A DNA stretch of 64,000 bases from Dromiciops gliroides. Its lineage: Eukaryota; Chordata; Mammalia; Microbiotheria; Microbiotheriidae. This document shows positions 34,671-45,792 of the stretch, in pieces (the stretch's first letter is position 1; each line of letters begins with the position of its first letter). The notes under the pieces were generated by a model that did not search any database, had not been told where the DNA came from, and saw only the letters and a list, made by a program, of their open reading frames with translations. A program made the position numbers and the translations under genes. The DNA lies in NCBI RefSeq assembly GCF_019393635.1, contig NC_057862.1:266366441-266430440 (forward strand), read 5' to 3'.

Positions 34671-34913
34671 GTTCGTGCTTATTTTGGAGCATTTTCAGTT
34701 GGCAATAATAAAAATGTAACACTGGAAGAAAAAGAAGATCTCAGAGCCTTGAGGTTTCTATCTGTAAATTCAATTGTGGATCCTTGGGTTTTCATCATCT
34801 GCAGGACATCAGTATTTCGTCTTTTTTTCCGCAAGTTTCTTAGAAAGCCTCTTACTAACAGAAGTTGGTCCAACTACAATTCCTGCAAAAGAGATACTGA
34901 ATCCAACCTGTGA
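34671..34913 (+). CDS. PTGDR: Prostaglandin D2 receptor DP1, coding exon 2 (residues 282-361 and stop)
   Basis: Second and last coding exon. It follows a T-rich stretch and the acceptor CAG at 34668-34670 and opens in phase 0 with VRAYFGAF, completing the end of TM6 and the third extracellular loop, which has an NVT sequon at about N296. TM7 (about 305-325) carries the prostanoid signature: the arginine that in this family contacts the ligand carboxylate (R309), then SIVDPW with D318-P319-W320 in place of NPxxY. A basic cytoplasmic tail with several cysteines and serines ends in ESNL and TGA at 34911. It is 80 codons plus stop; with exon 1 it gives 361 residues, close to the about 359 of human DP1. 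No frameshift or stop is seen, which argues for a functional gene. Its distance from exon 1 would let a simple ORF search miss it. Confidence 0.95.
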   Translation, partial: VRAYFGAFSVGNNKNVTLEEKEDLRALRFLSVNSIVDPWVFIICRTSVFRLFFRKFLRKPLTNRSWSNYNSCKRDTESNL

Positions 34914-36240
34914 CAATTTTATAATCTCTGGTAACCTGAATACTTTATCATATAATTTATTTACGTAGTAAAAGCGCTATTTTAAATCATTATTAAAGTA
35001 AGTCCTTATCTCCCTTAACATGACAATCTCAGGGGTGCTTGGGCATATTAATTGCAAATGTTACTCTAGAATTATAAAATATATCATAGTTCAGTGCATT
35101 TTCCATTTCGCATCAAAAACTGTAACTAAAGCTTTGTGATCATACAAATAATGTCAAGTCTTCAAGTGAAAATGTTCTAGTACTTTATTTCACTATTTAA
35201 AATAGTTATTAGATATATGTCTTTTCATTTTTTTATGTAGTAAAAACAAAAGTGCACACTTCGAGGTATTGGTAGATATTCTGAAAACACAATGTCTTAT
35301 GCTTCTTCCCAATCCCTTTTTACTATTTCTGATAGTCTTCTCTGATAGTCCCAGTTTACCCTAGTTGTCTCTGAAGTAAACAGTCTTTCTCAAATTACCT
35401 TTTATTTATTCATTCATTCATTCATTCATTTACTCATTCACTCATTTATTTATTTATTCATTCATTTATTCATTTGTTTGTTTGTTTGTTTGTTTATTTA
35501 TTTATTTATATGCCCCAAAGACTGTAAGCTCTTAGAAGACAGAGATTATTTGATTTTGGTTTTTGTATCTTCAAGAACAGAGCCTAAATAACTAATAAAT
35601 ATTAAATTTGTATTGTATTTTAATTGTATTACTATGGGCAAGGTCATTGAGGGTATTGCATGAAGAAACAGAAATGCTTTCTCTCATCAGTGAATGGCAA
35701 TATGCTTTTAATTCCTTGATTAATAGCAGTAAAATGGTATTTCCTAGAAAAGTGAGGTGAAAAAAACCTTAGCATTTGTTGGTCTGCCTAGTTATTCCTT
35801 ATGGAGCATTCATTGAATGAAACATTCCTATCTGAGATAGCTAATTGGTAAGGAGATTTGAACCAAAATCTGAATGCTGCCTGCAATGCTGAGAAAGAAA
35901 GAATTAATAGCTCTTTTAAAGATCAAAGTTCCTATCCTTTGGCTGGGCAAGGTTATGGCCAATGACTAGTAACATTTTGAGTCTTCAACATTTTGGTTTT
36001 GGCTTTGAATTCCCTTGATAGGCTTTAATAGTTATCATGAAGGGTAAATATTTCTTGGTAAAAGTTCTTCAAAGTTTATCAAAATTTATCTCTGAAAAAA
36101 GTATGGTATGAATTTTTATAATTAATTTTCATTATTAAAATTTTCTCTGTCATTTTCTAGGCATTCAACAAAACAATAAATCAAGTCCCGATTTTTCCAA
36201 TTTTAAAAACATAAATGCTCACATTAAAAATTGAACAATT
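34914..36240 (+). other. PTGDR 3' flank, probable 3' UTR
   Basis: After the PTGDR stop no reading frame is recognisable. ATTAAA at about 34992 and AATAAA at 35594-35599 are candidate poly(A) signals, but the second lies in a LINE 3'-tail-like stretch (about 35515-35610) that carries its own AATAAA. A TTCA/TTTG/TTTA simple repeat occupies about 35401-35512. The rest, 35610-36240, looks unique with no assigned feature. Confidence 0.4.
35401..35512. repeat. Compound (TTCA)n/(TTTG)n/(TTTA)n repeat
   Basis: Tetranucleotide array of about 110 bp downstream of PTGDR. Confidence 0.93.
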
Positions 36241-36241
36241 G

Positions 36242-36400
36242 GGGGCAGCTAGGTGGCACAGTGGATAAAGCACTGGCCTTGGATTCAGGAGGACCTGAGT
36301 TAAAATCCAGCCTCAGACACTTGACACTTAACTAGCTGTGTGACCCTGGGCAAGTCGCTTAACCCTTATTGCCCTGCAAAAAACAAAAACAAAAAAAAAA
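36242..36400 (+). repeat. tRNA-derived SINE, full length with TSD
   Basis: Head GGGGCAGCTAGGTGGCACAG, A-rich tail to 36400. AAATTGAACAATTG repeats on both sides. Confidence 0.94.
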
Positions 36401-36439
36401 ACCCCAACCAAACAAAAATTGAACAATTGACTAGGACAC

Positions 36440-36560
36440 TACCAGCTAGCACAGAGCTATGATCTTGGAATCAGGAAGACTTTGGTTCAATTCAAAACTC
36501 TGAAAAAATCACTTAATGTCTATTAACTCTTTAGGTTTTATGTATTAGCTTTTAGATAGA
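36440..36560 (+). repeat. Degraded SINE/CORE-SINE relic
   Basis: GATCTTGGAATCAGGAAGAC and TTCAATTC resemble the middle of a tRNA-derived SINE. 36459-36511 is nearly identical to the patch at 32778-32830. Confidence 0.45.
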
Positions 36561-36599
36561 TAATTTGATGGCTGAGGGAGTTCCCCACAATGAATAAAT

Positions 36600-38223
36600 C
36601 ACAGAACTAATAAATTTATTCAAAAATTTTAAATAACTTTCTTTAAATAACCTCCACACTACTCACTATCCAAATTCTATGTCAAGTTAAAATCAAACAA
36701 AAATGTGCTCCTGATTCTCCTGTTTGAGCATCATCTTTGCCCTTTATTTCTCCTTTTTGTCCACCTTTCTGCTGTCAATGTGTGAATTGGTCTCAGGCCC
36801 AAAAAGAACATTTGGAAGAGCCCAAAAAGATTTTAAAAATCAAATAAGAGAGGTAAATGAAAAATTTGGTCAGAGGAGGTTAATGAGGGTAATGCAAGAA
36901 AATCATGAAAAAAGAGTCAATAGCTCGGTAGAAGAGGCACAAAAATCTACTGAAGATAAGAATGCCTTAAAAATTAAAACTGGCCAAATTTCAGAGTTCT
37001 CAGATCAAGGAGAAAATATTGCAATAAACCAGGAAGAAACAATTCAAATATCACAGAGCTACAGTCAGGATAACAGGATTTAGCAGCTTCTATATGAAAG
37101 GATTTGGAATATAATATTCCAGAGAGCAAAGGAGCTAGGGTTGTAATCAAGAATCATCTACCCAGAAAATCAGATGAACTTTAGGGGGAAAAGAATATTC
37201 AATAAAATAGAGGATATTCAGGCATTCCTGATTAAAAAACAAATAAACAAAACAAACAAACAAACAAAAACCAGAGCTGAATAGATTCCCCCCCTGCCCA
37301 AATACAAGATGCAAAAGAAGCATAAAAAGGTAAACAGGAAAGAAAAATCATAAGGGATTCAATAAGTTTAAATTATTTATGTTCCTACATGGGCCAATAT
37401 TACTTGTAACTCCTAAGAACTTTTTCATTAGTATACATATACAGAGGATATGGAATATGATGGAATAATATCTTTCCTCCCCAAAAAACCAAGGGGTGAG
37501 AAAGAAGGCTGTATGGGGAGAAGGTGGAAGATAGAATGGGGTATTACCTGACATAAAAGAAGCACTAAAGAGCTTTTACAGTGGAGGGCAAAATGGGAGA
37601 ATGGGGAGGGAAGCGCTTAAACATTACTCTGATAAGTAACATCCACACTCAGTTGGGTATAGAAATCTATCTTACCCCACAGGAAAGTATGAGGGGAAGG
37701 GGATAAGAGAAGGGGTGGACTTACAGAAGGGAGGGTGGGTTGGAGGAGGTGGTAGTAAGAAGCAAAACACTTTTGAGGGTGGAAAGAGTAAAAGGAGAGA
37801 GTAGGATAAATGGGGGTAGGGTGGGGAGATAGAATAGAAAGAAGTACATAGTTATTAACCATAATGATGAAAAAATATTTATAGCAAGTTTCTTTGATAA
37901 CGGCCTCATTTCTCAAATATATAGAGAACTGAGTTAAGTTTATAAGAATACAAGGCTTAAAAAAACATGGTATGCATAAATAATGAAGAGCGAAATGAGT
38001 AAAACCCGGAGAATACTGTGTATTGTAACAACAATATTTGAGCAAATAAGTCATTTTGACTATTATAAATATCCAAATTAACTATAAATAACATTTGAAA
38101 AAAAGATGCTATCTCCATCCAGAGAAAGAACTGATAAATAGAAATATGCACAGAATAATTTTACACATATATAAATATAAATAAATATCTGTTTGTGTCT
38201 AGTGGTAGCCATCTCCAGGGTAG
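36600..38223 (+). mobile_element. L1 LINE segment: internally deleted ORF1, inter-ORF region and ORF2 scrap
   Basis: The frame 36724-37083 includes ORF1-like SGPKRTFGRAQKDFKNQIRE and the coiled coil, then jumps at about 37000 to the ORF1 C-terminal region, so the central RNA-binding part is deleted. The G-rich inter-ORF region follows (37480-37850), then ORF2 C-terminal scrap at 37870-38200. It is split by LTR-C copy 1 and continues from 38823. Confidence 0.72.
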
Positions 38224-38822
38224 TGTAAGGAATTAATTGTTATTTGAGGTTTTTATGACATCATCTTTTGTCTAGAATTTTTAAAACCCTGCCGCCACTG
38301 GCCTGGGGCTCAGGCTCAGTGCCTCCGCAAACGGCACAGTGCTCCACCCACTGGTTGTAGCCATTGCCATGGTGCTGGCACGTCATGTCATCACCATTTG
38401 CTGACATTAACATGGGCCTGGCAAAATTATAATGACTGGAAGCTCAGTGAGGGCAGTCATGTGACTGTCAGTCAGTGCTGCCAGCCAATTGCCTTGGGGC
38501 TGTATGTGGCCAGCCTGGGGTCTGCTGGGAAGAAGAAGGGAGGAAATTCGCCATTCTAGCTTGAAGCTGGAAGGCGACAGGATACAGTCATGTGTGTTCT
38601 CAGCTGATTCCTGGGTGGTGGTCTTTAGTCAGGTTGTGTCATTTCCCTTCCCCCATTTTATTTCCTTTCCCCTAATTCTACTGATTTTGCTTGTGTTTTT
38701 TAAGTTCATTCTTGTTAATAAATCCTGTTCTGTTTTGAGGGAGGCTGTCTGTCTCATTCCTTGCCCTAATATTGTGGCAAGCCACATAGCTAACACTCCC
38801 CAATTAAAAATTGGTCCCTACA
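38224..38822 (+). mobile_element. Solo LTR, family C copy 1
   Basis: About 599 bp from TGTAAGG to CCCTACA. CCAATTGCC near 38485, TTAATAAATCC near 38717 and a conserved end CCCCAATTAAAAATTGG give U3-R-U5 order on the + strand. Copy 2 lies at 41287 in the same orientation. No clear target duplication. Confidence 0.72.
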
Positions 38823-39960
38823 GTTTGAAGGGGGAAGGGCTATGGGGAGGGAAGAAAAAAAATTTACATGATAATTTTATTATATATTTAAAAGAAATAA
38901 ATTTGCAGTTTCATGTGCATTGATCTTTTTTATTACACTATTTCATGGAAATGCTAGTTTTAGCATATAAATTCAATATAAAATAAATAAATGTGAAAAA
39001 ATACATCATTCCCTAATTGAAAAATGGTCAAAGTATATGAACAGGCAATTTTCAGTGGATATAATCAAATAAAAATCATATACTCATATGAAAAATATTC
39101 TAAATGACTATTGATTACAGAATATAAATTAAAACAACTCAGAGGTACTACCCCACACCTATCATATTGGCTTTTATGACAGAAAAAGAAAATTATAAAT
39201 GTTGGAGGGGATGTGGGAAAATGTGAGCTAATTCAATCATTCTGGAGAACAGTTTGGAACTATGTCAAAAAAGTTATCCTGAGCATACCCTTTTACCCAG
39301 CAATACTAGGTCTGTATTCCAAAGAGATTTTAAAAAAGGAAAAGGAACTGTATGTTGCTTCCAAATATTTATAGTAGTTCTTTTAGTAGTGGCAAAGAAT
39401 TGGAAATTGAGGGGATGTCCATCAATTGGGGAATGGCAGAACAACTTGTGGTATATGATTGTGATGAAATACTATAAGATATGATGAGCAGGATGCTTTT
39501 AGAAAAACCTGAAAAGTTACATTAATTGATGCAAAGTAAATGAACAGAACCAAGAGAACATGTACACAGTAACAGTACACATTGTACAATGATCATCTGT
39601 GAATGACTTATTCTCAGCAATACAATGATCCAAGACAATTCTGAAGGACTTATAAAGAAAAATGCTATTTACATCCAGAGAAAGAACTGATGGAGGCTGA
39701 ATGGAGATCAAAGAATACTTTTTAAAACTTTCTCTATTTTTCTTTTTTTGAGGGGTAGAAGGGGGTCCTGTCTTTTCTTTCACAATATGAATAATTGGGA
39801 ATAATGTTTTGTATAACTACACATGCATAACCTATATCAAATTGCTTGCTTTCTCAAGGACGGGGGAGGAAAGGAAGGGATAGAGAGAATTTAGAACTCA
39901 AATTTTTAAAAAAAGTGTAAAAACTTTTTACATGTAATTGAGGAAAATTAAATAAAAAGG
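38823..39960 (+). mobile_element. L1 3' end: ORF2 C-terminus and 3' UTR
   Basis: From about 39000 the sequence follows the ORF2 C-terminal region; the frame 39254-39484 shows PSIGEWQNNLWYMIVMKYYK, matching the mammalian L1 ORF2 end. The 3' UTR G-rich tract is near 39858 and the A-rich end near 39960. Confidence 0.8.
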
Positions 39961-40284
39961 TCAGTAATCCTTAATAATACTGTTAAAAAGGCAACCCATC
40001 TCAGTACAATTCAGTATTGTAAAGTTAACCCTATTGATTGCAAAGGAATCACAGGTCTTGAATGTCTGCCCTCACACCCACCAGGGGCATTCCTTCTCTT
40101 CCCCCCTCCCCTGACCCCCAGGGACAAAGGGGCATGTGCATGTATCCAACAGTCAATGACATTAGATCATACTCAGATAAATGTTTAGCTCTCCTTGTCC
40201 CCAACACTGAAGGTGCAGGGCATGGTGTAAAGGATAAATAACAAATGCATGATAGAGCATGTGATGGATTGGGTCCTAATTATC

Positions 40285-40560
40285 AGGATCAAATAAACTA
40301 ATGGCCAAAGGCCACTGATTGATATTAAGTTCCCTTCTCAGCTTAACTTGTTCCAAGGGTTGATCAGGGATCGTTTCCTCTGATGGGCTGAGGTTGATTA
40401 TGTCAGGTTTCACACAGGAGTCATGTATCCAGGTCATCCACTCAACAACCTTGATGGTAGTATGACTGGTCAGCAGGATCTAGAAAGGTCCATTCCAGGA
40501 GGGCTGAAGATTAAATGTCTTCTTGAAATTGTGGATCCACACAAAGTTTCCTGGTGCCAA
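40285..40560 (-). pseudogene. Endogenous retrovirus pol relic (integrase C-terminal region)
   Basis: On the minus strand from about 40560 down to 40285 the translation shows the order expected of a gamma-retroviral integrase C-terminal domain: a W-rich start, then WNGPF, then TIKV followed by WIHDS. A stop directly follows the WNGPF motif, so the relic is non-coding. Flanking sequence (40000-40284 and 40561-41286) may belong to the same element but carries no motif I can name. It is opposite in orientation to the two LTR-C copies around it, so it need not belong to them. Confidence 0.7.
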
Positions 40561-41286
40561 TGAAAACATTCATGTGAAATGCAACCTGTGAAAGAGGACT
40601 AGACAGAGAAATCACATATTTTATCAGGCTTTCATTTTCTGTGACCAGGCATAGGCTTGACATGTACTGCAGCCTTCTTTACCAGAAGGCTATCACATAT
40701 ACCTGTGCAGTCTCCCCACCCTCTGTGAGAGGGCTGTCACTGTTAAAGATGAGAAAAAATTCAATGATCCCATACAAGTTTATGTCATCTGATCTTAACT
40801 GGGCCCTGATAGAAGCAAGGAAGTCTTCCTGACCTTTAATTGACTCTTTCAGATTCCCCACCAAGACATCAGTATATACCATGGATATCATGCTTAAAAG
40901 ATTTTTTCTACTTAGCTTATTTATTATCTGCATATGCAGAAGTACAAGTCTGAACTTCCCCCTCTGTTTCCATACAAAATTTCTTCTCAAAAACAAAAAC
41001 GAACTAAATGATCATCCTTAATCTTTTAAATTTGTAAAGTAAAGGTCTCCTCTTATTTTCCCCAACCAAGATCAGGTCAAGGGTTTAAAAATGTTTACTG
41101 AGGAATTAGAAAAAGAAATAAATTGAAGCATAGAACTTTTGAATTACAAATTCTTAGGGATATTATTAAATCCAAAGCCTTTGTTCCAGTGTCAGCCTTA
41201 GAGGAGAAGTTTCCTTCACATTCTCCCAACCCTTCAATTTGTCCCACAAAGTATCAGGAAGGCACTGTCCCTCTCCTAAAGAATAT
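40561..41286 (-). other. Probable continuation of the retroviral relic, unassigned
   Basis: Lies upstream of the integrase relic on the minus strand and has no SINE or L1 signature. It would hold the rest of pol if the element continues; no catalytic motif was identified. Confidence 0.35.
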
Positions 41287-41895
41287 TGTAAAAAATTAAT
41301 TGTTATTTGAGGTTTCTATGACCCCATCTTTTGGCTAGAATTTAAAAAGGAAAAACCTCGGCGTGCGCACTGACCTCTGGGGCTCCGTAAACAGCACGGT
41401 GCTCCACCCACTGGTTGTAGCCGTTGCCATGGCGCTGGCACCTCAAGTCATCACCACTCCCTGACACCTACATGGCCCTGGCAAAATTATAATGATCAGA
41501 AGCCTAGTGAGGGAAGTCATATGTCTGTCAGAGCGGCCAGCCAATTGGCTGGGGGCTGTCTGGGGTCTGCTGGGAAGAAGGGAGGAGATTCGCAATTCTA
41601 GCTGGAAGCTGGAAGCTGGACGCTGGAAGCTGGAAGGTGACAGGACTCTGCTGTGTTTTCTCAGCTAATTCCTGGGCGGTGGTGTTATTCAGGTTCTATA
41701 ATTTCCCTTTCCCCATTTTATTTCCTTTTCCTTGATCCTACTGATCCTGTTTGTGTTTTGTTTTTTTTTTTGAAAGTTCATTCTTGTTAAATAAATGCTG
41801 CTCTGTTTTGAGGGAGGCTGCTGGTCTCTTTCCTTGCCCCAATATTGCAGCGAGCCACTTAGCTAACACTCCCCAATTAAAAATTGGTCCCCACA
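41287..41895 (+). mobile_element. Solo LTR, family C copy 2
   Basis: About 609 bp from TGTAAAAAATT to CCCCACA, matching copy 1 throughout, with GCTGGAAGCTGGA short repeats near 41600-41635, AAATAAATGCTG near 41789, and the same CCCCAATTAAAAATTGG end. ATAT before and GTAT after could be a decayed 4-bp target duplication. Confidence 0.75.
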
Positions 41896-42889
41896 GTATC
41901 TTTTGCCACAAACGTCCTGTTCCATTGCCACACCTCTGCTTTCTCCTGGGGTTGCCCAGTGCAACTTGACCAACTTCCCCCTAAAGAAATTATTTCACTA
42001 CCCCACTTTTTTTAGGATTGCAAGTACACTCTATCCCTCTCTGGTTTGGTCCATTTTCTGCCAAGAGAGTTCAGGCTCACAATTAGCCTCCTTAGCTTAT
42101 CTGCTGATTTTTCCTAAAGGCTCCCTGGTGAGATCCCTCTCTCTTACACATATACTTAAAGATTATCAGTTTGTTCAGTGAAACTTCACCCTTTTCAGGG
42201 CCCACCTTCTGCCACTAGGATATAGTCCTCTCTACTACTCCTGTACTTGCCATCTCCTTCTCTCACTATCTCTACAAAGGATTTCCTAATCATAAGATTC
42301 CTCTTCCTGAAGATTGTCTTATGAAAGTGCCCAATCAGTATTGCCCTGTGATTTTGAATAATGCACTTTGCATTTCTTCTGACCCTCAATATTTTCATCT
42401 GTAATATGGTGATAATAATAGTAACATTATCTACTCTCATGTGATTGCTATGGAGATAGATATGAGTTATTTTAGAATTTACTGTTTTTCTTTCTTTAAA
42501 AAAGAAAATAAGTAATGTCCAAAAAATGTATGCCTCATTCTAATTCCATCACTTCTCTGGCAGGAGGTGGGTGACATTTCATCTTCAGTCCTTCGGATTG
42601 GTTTATCATTGCATAAACTCATGAGTTAGTTTTATTCTTCCACATTAATTAAGCTACTTTGATGTTTTAGGAGCTTAGGATATTGTATCTGTCTCCTCAC
42701 TTCTGCATAGCTTCTAATCCAATAGCTATCTATTTTTCAATCTAATTATCTATCCAATACCTAGAAAAAAATTTTGGTCTGTGTCCATGAGTTGGGCAGA
42801 TGTCTGAAGAGACTAGGATATTAAATCAGAGTAGAATGGAAAATAATACTGAAGGTTAATGCATGTGTGTGGGGAAGGGGAATGTTCCT
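41896..42889. other. Mostly unassigned, with one CORE-SINE relic
   Basis: 42300-42475 resembles a CORE-SINE/MIR middle and end (TTTTCATCTGTAATATGGTG). 42316-42431 is duplicated exactly and inverted at 45677-45792. The rest has no recognised feature; part of 41896-42300 may be old retroviral DNA. Confidence 0.4.
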
Positions 42890-43398
42890 TTAGGTAAAAT
42901 TTGAATAGTCTTGAAGGAAGCCAGGAAACCTAGGAGGTGGAAATGAGAAGGGAGAGAATTTCAGGTATGAAGGATAGCCATTGAAAAGACCAACATTTGG
43001 GACATGGGGTGTTGTTTTGGAGAAACAGAAAGCAGGCTGATATTGAGTTATCATGGATTATGTAGAAAAGAATAAAGCACAAAAAGCCTGGAGATAGGAA
43101 AGAGCAAGGTTCTTGAAGACCAAAGAGAGGATTTTATGTTTTATCCTGAATTTAATAAAGAACCACTAGACTCATTGAGTTTTTTGCTGGAACATAGTAG
43201 GTACTTTTAAAATGCTTATTTCTTTCCACCTTTCCTTTCCATCTTCCCTGGTTCCCTTAGTTGACAGTTGGTGAGGATAGATGGCCTCTTCTCCATGGGA
43301 GAAACAAAAAACAACCCTCATTGCCCTGAAAAAAAAAAGATGAAGACTGTGAAGGTTGGTCTGGAAATGGTCTGAGTTATGTCACAAGTCTCTCTGAT

Positions 43399-43555
43399 GG
43401 GGCAGCTAGGTGGCGCAGTGGATAAAGCACCGGTCCTGGATTCAGGAGTACCTGAGTTCAAATCCAGCCTCAGACACTTGACACTTACTAGCTGTGTGAC
43501 CCTAGGCAAGTCACTTAACCCACATTGCCCCGCCAAAAAAAAACAAAAAACAAAC
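43399..43555 (+). repeat. tRNA-derived SINE, full length with TSD
   Basis: Head GGGGCAGCTAGGTGGCGCAG, tail CATTGCCCCGCC and A-rich. AAGTCTCTCTGA repeats on both sides. Confidence 0.95.
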
Positions 43556-43796
43556 AAGTCTCTCTGACTGTTGATTGTAGTTGGTCAACAGTTGTTGCTG
43601 GTGGTGATGAAGAAGTTGAACCCTGCCCTTCACTGGTAACATGGTCTGATTTGATCTTCTAAAAAAAATCACTCTGAGAGCTAAATGGGGAATTGGAGTG
43701 GGGAGACTGTTGAGGCAGAGTGCTCAACAAGAAGGCTGTAGTCAAGTTGTAAGATGATGACAACCAGAAAGAAGTTGTGAGTGAAGAGAAGGGAAA

Positions 43797-43816
43797 ATAT
43801 ATATATATATATATAA
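43797..43816. repeat. (TA)n microsatellite
   Basis: Short TA run in the CR1/L2-type LINE. Confidence 0.85.
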
Positions 43817-44254
43817 GAGATATTGTGAAGGTAGAAATGATAAAATTTGGCAATGGATTCAATATGTGGAGTGTGAGGAGTGAAGGATGGCCCCTAGATC
43901 ACAAAACTAGTTGACTGGGAGGATGATGGTACCCTTGACAGTAATGGGGAACTTTAAAAAAGAAGTTGAGTTGGGGGGAAGAGAGTTAAGTTTTGAACAT
44001 GTTGCATTTAAGATGCCTAGAGGACATCCAGCATGAGACTCCAAAAGGCAGTTGGTGGTGGGGGCGGCTAGGTGGTGGTGATAGATTGGAGATCAGAAGA
44101 ATGAATGAAGCATCTATTAAGTAAATGTTTTATTAATGAATAAAGGATTTTAAAGTTTAGTCATTGATATTGTAAATGTATATGATGTATCCTTTACAAT
44201 CAGTTACATGCATCATTCATTCAGTGCTATAAAATGGGGATAATAATAGCACCT

Positions 44255-44762
44255 ACCATTTGGTACTGGCTAAGAAATAAAGTAGAGGATCAATGGAATA
44301 GGCACAGTAGTAAATTACTTTAGTAATGTACTGTTTCGTAAACCCAAAGACTCCAGCTTCTGGGATAGAAACTCAGTATTTAACAAAAACTGCTGGGAAA
44401 ACTGGAAGATAGTAAGACAGAAACTAGGCATAGACCAACATCTTACACCTTATAGTAAAATAAGGTAAAATAGGATACATGATTTAGACATAAAAGGTGA
44501 TACCATAGGTAAATTAGGAGAGGAAGGAATAGTTTACCTCTCAGATCTTTGGAAAGGAGAAAAGTTTATGACCAAACAAGAGACAGAGAATATTATGAAA
44601 TGCAAAATGGATAATTTTGATTACATTAAATTAAAAAAGGTTTTGTACAACCAGAAGCAATGCATCCAAAATTAGAAGAGAGGCAGAAAGCTGGGAAACT
44701 ATTTTTATAGCCAGTACTTCTGGTAAAGGCCTCATTTCTAAAATAATTTAGAAAAGTCTATC
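44255..44762 (+). mobile_element. L1 fragment, ORF2 C-terminal half
   Basis: Starts GGTACTGGCTAAGAAATAAA and follows the 1-2235 copy (about 600-1100) to TCTAAAATAATTTAG, without a 3' UTR. Confidence 0.75.
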
Positions 44763-45676
44763 TCACTTGGGCAAAAGGGGAGAGAAGCACAGCTCAGCAC
44801 AGTGTGGAGAGGGTCTGGTAAATCAGCAGAAGGCTCCTGACTAAAGCACAAATCAGTAGCTAAGGCCCTTTGGTCCTGGCTCAGAAGGCTGGTGGCACAG
44901 CAGGCCATTTCTGAGATCTGCCAGCCCTGACTGAAAGAGCAAACTGCCAAGTAGAGAACCACCGACAAGTCAGACAAAACTTGGCCAAGCCATCTCATCA
45001 CAGGGAGCAACCCCAGGGCAGTGAGGAATCCAAAAGCCACAGAAGCCTCAGAGCAGAAAGCCAGTGACCAGGCCCCTATCCCTCAGCACAAGGAGCTTGC
45101 AAAAGTGGCCCCTGTGCCCCAAGAGCAGACATCAACATTATAAGTTAAAAATAAGCTAAAATATGAGTAAGAAACAGAAAAGGACCTCCACCATGGACAG
45201 CTTCTATGTCAACAGGGAAGAGCAAAACACCAACTCAGATGAGGACAATATTGTCAAAATGTCTACATGTGAAACCTCAAGGGAGAAAATGAATTGGTCT
45301 CAAAGCCAAAAAACCTTCTTGGAAAAGCTCAAAAAGACTTGTAAAAATCAAATGAGAAGGGCAGCTAGGGGGCACAGTGGATAAAGCACCAGCCTTGGAT
45401 TCAGAAGGACCTGAGTTCAAATCTGGCCTCAGACACTTGACACTTACTAGCTGTGTGACCCTGGGCAAGTCACTTAACTCTCATTTCCCCACAAAAAAAC
45501 AAACAAAAAAATCAAATGAAAGAGGTAGAAGAAAAAATGGGAAAAGAAATGAGAGAAATGAGAGTTACAAAAGAAAATTATGAAAAAAAAATCAACATCT
45601 TGAAAAAGGAAACACAAAAATTGACTGAAGAAATAATTCCTTAAAAAATACAATTGTCCAAATGGGGAAAAATGGG
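44763..45676 (+). mobile_element. L1 5' UTR and ORF1 5' part
   Basis: 5' UTR-like GC-rich sequence to 45162, then ORF1 from ATG 45163: MSKKQKRTSTMDSF, acidic stretch, and WSQSQKTFLEKLKKTCKNQM before a SINE at 45359; the coiled coil resumes at 45510. ORF1 breaks off at about 45676, where a 116-bp foreign patch begins. Confidence 0.78.
45359..45509 (+). repeat. tRNA-derived SINE in L1 ORF1, with TSD
   Basis: Head GGGCAGCTAGGGGGCACAG, B box GAGTTCAAATCT. AAAATCAAATGAGA and AAAATCAAATGAAA flank it. Confidence 0.94.
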
Positions 45677-45792
45677 GATAATGTTACTATTATTATCACC
45701 ATATTACAGATGAAAATATTGAGGGTCAGAAGAAATGCAAAGTGCATTATTCAAAATCACAGGGCAATACTGATTGGGCACTTTCATAAGAC
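45677..45792 (-). repeat. 116-bp inverted duplicate of 42316-42431
   Basis: Base-by-base comparison shows this block is the exact reverse complement of 42316-42431, with mismatches immediately outside both ends. It sits between the L1 ORF1 part and the ORF2 C-terminal part of one L1, as filler at an internal deletion. Confidence 0.92.

Larger units (their letters stand above)
42890..44090 (-). mobile_element. CR1/L2-clade LINE remnant, antisense
   Basis: The + strand blocks TTGAAGGAAGCC, AAGACCAAAGAGAGGATTTT and GGAATTGGAGTGGGGAGACT line up with the antisense LINE at 57121-59715. A SINE splits it at 43399. Confidence 0.55.

Noticed and set aside
38224..41895. Complete provirus flanked by LTR-C
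   Set aside because: The enclosed sequence includes an L1 3' end, and the only retroviral coding relic is in the opposite orientation.
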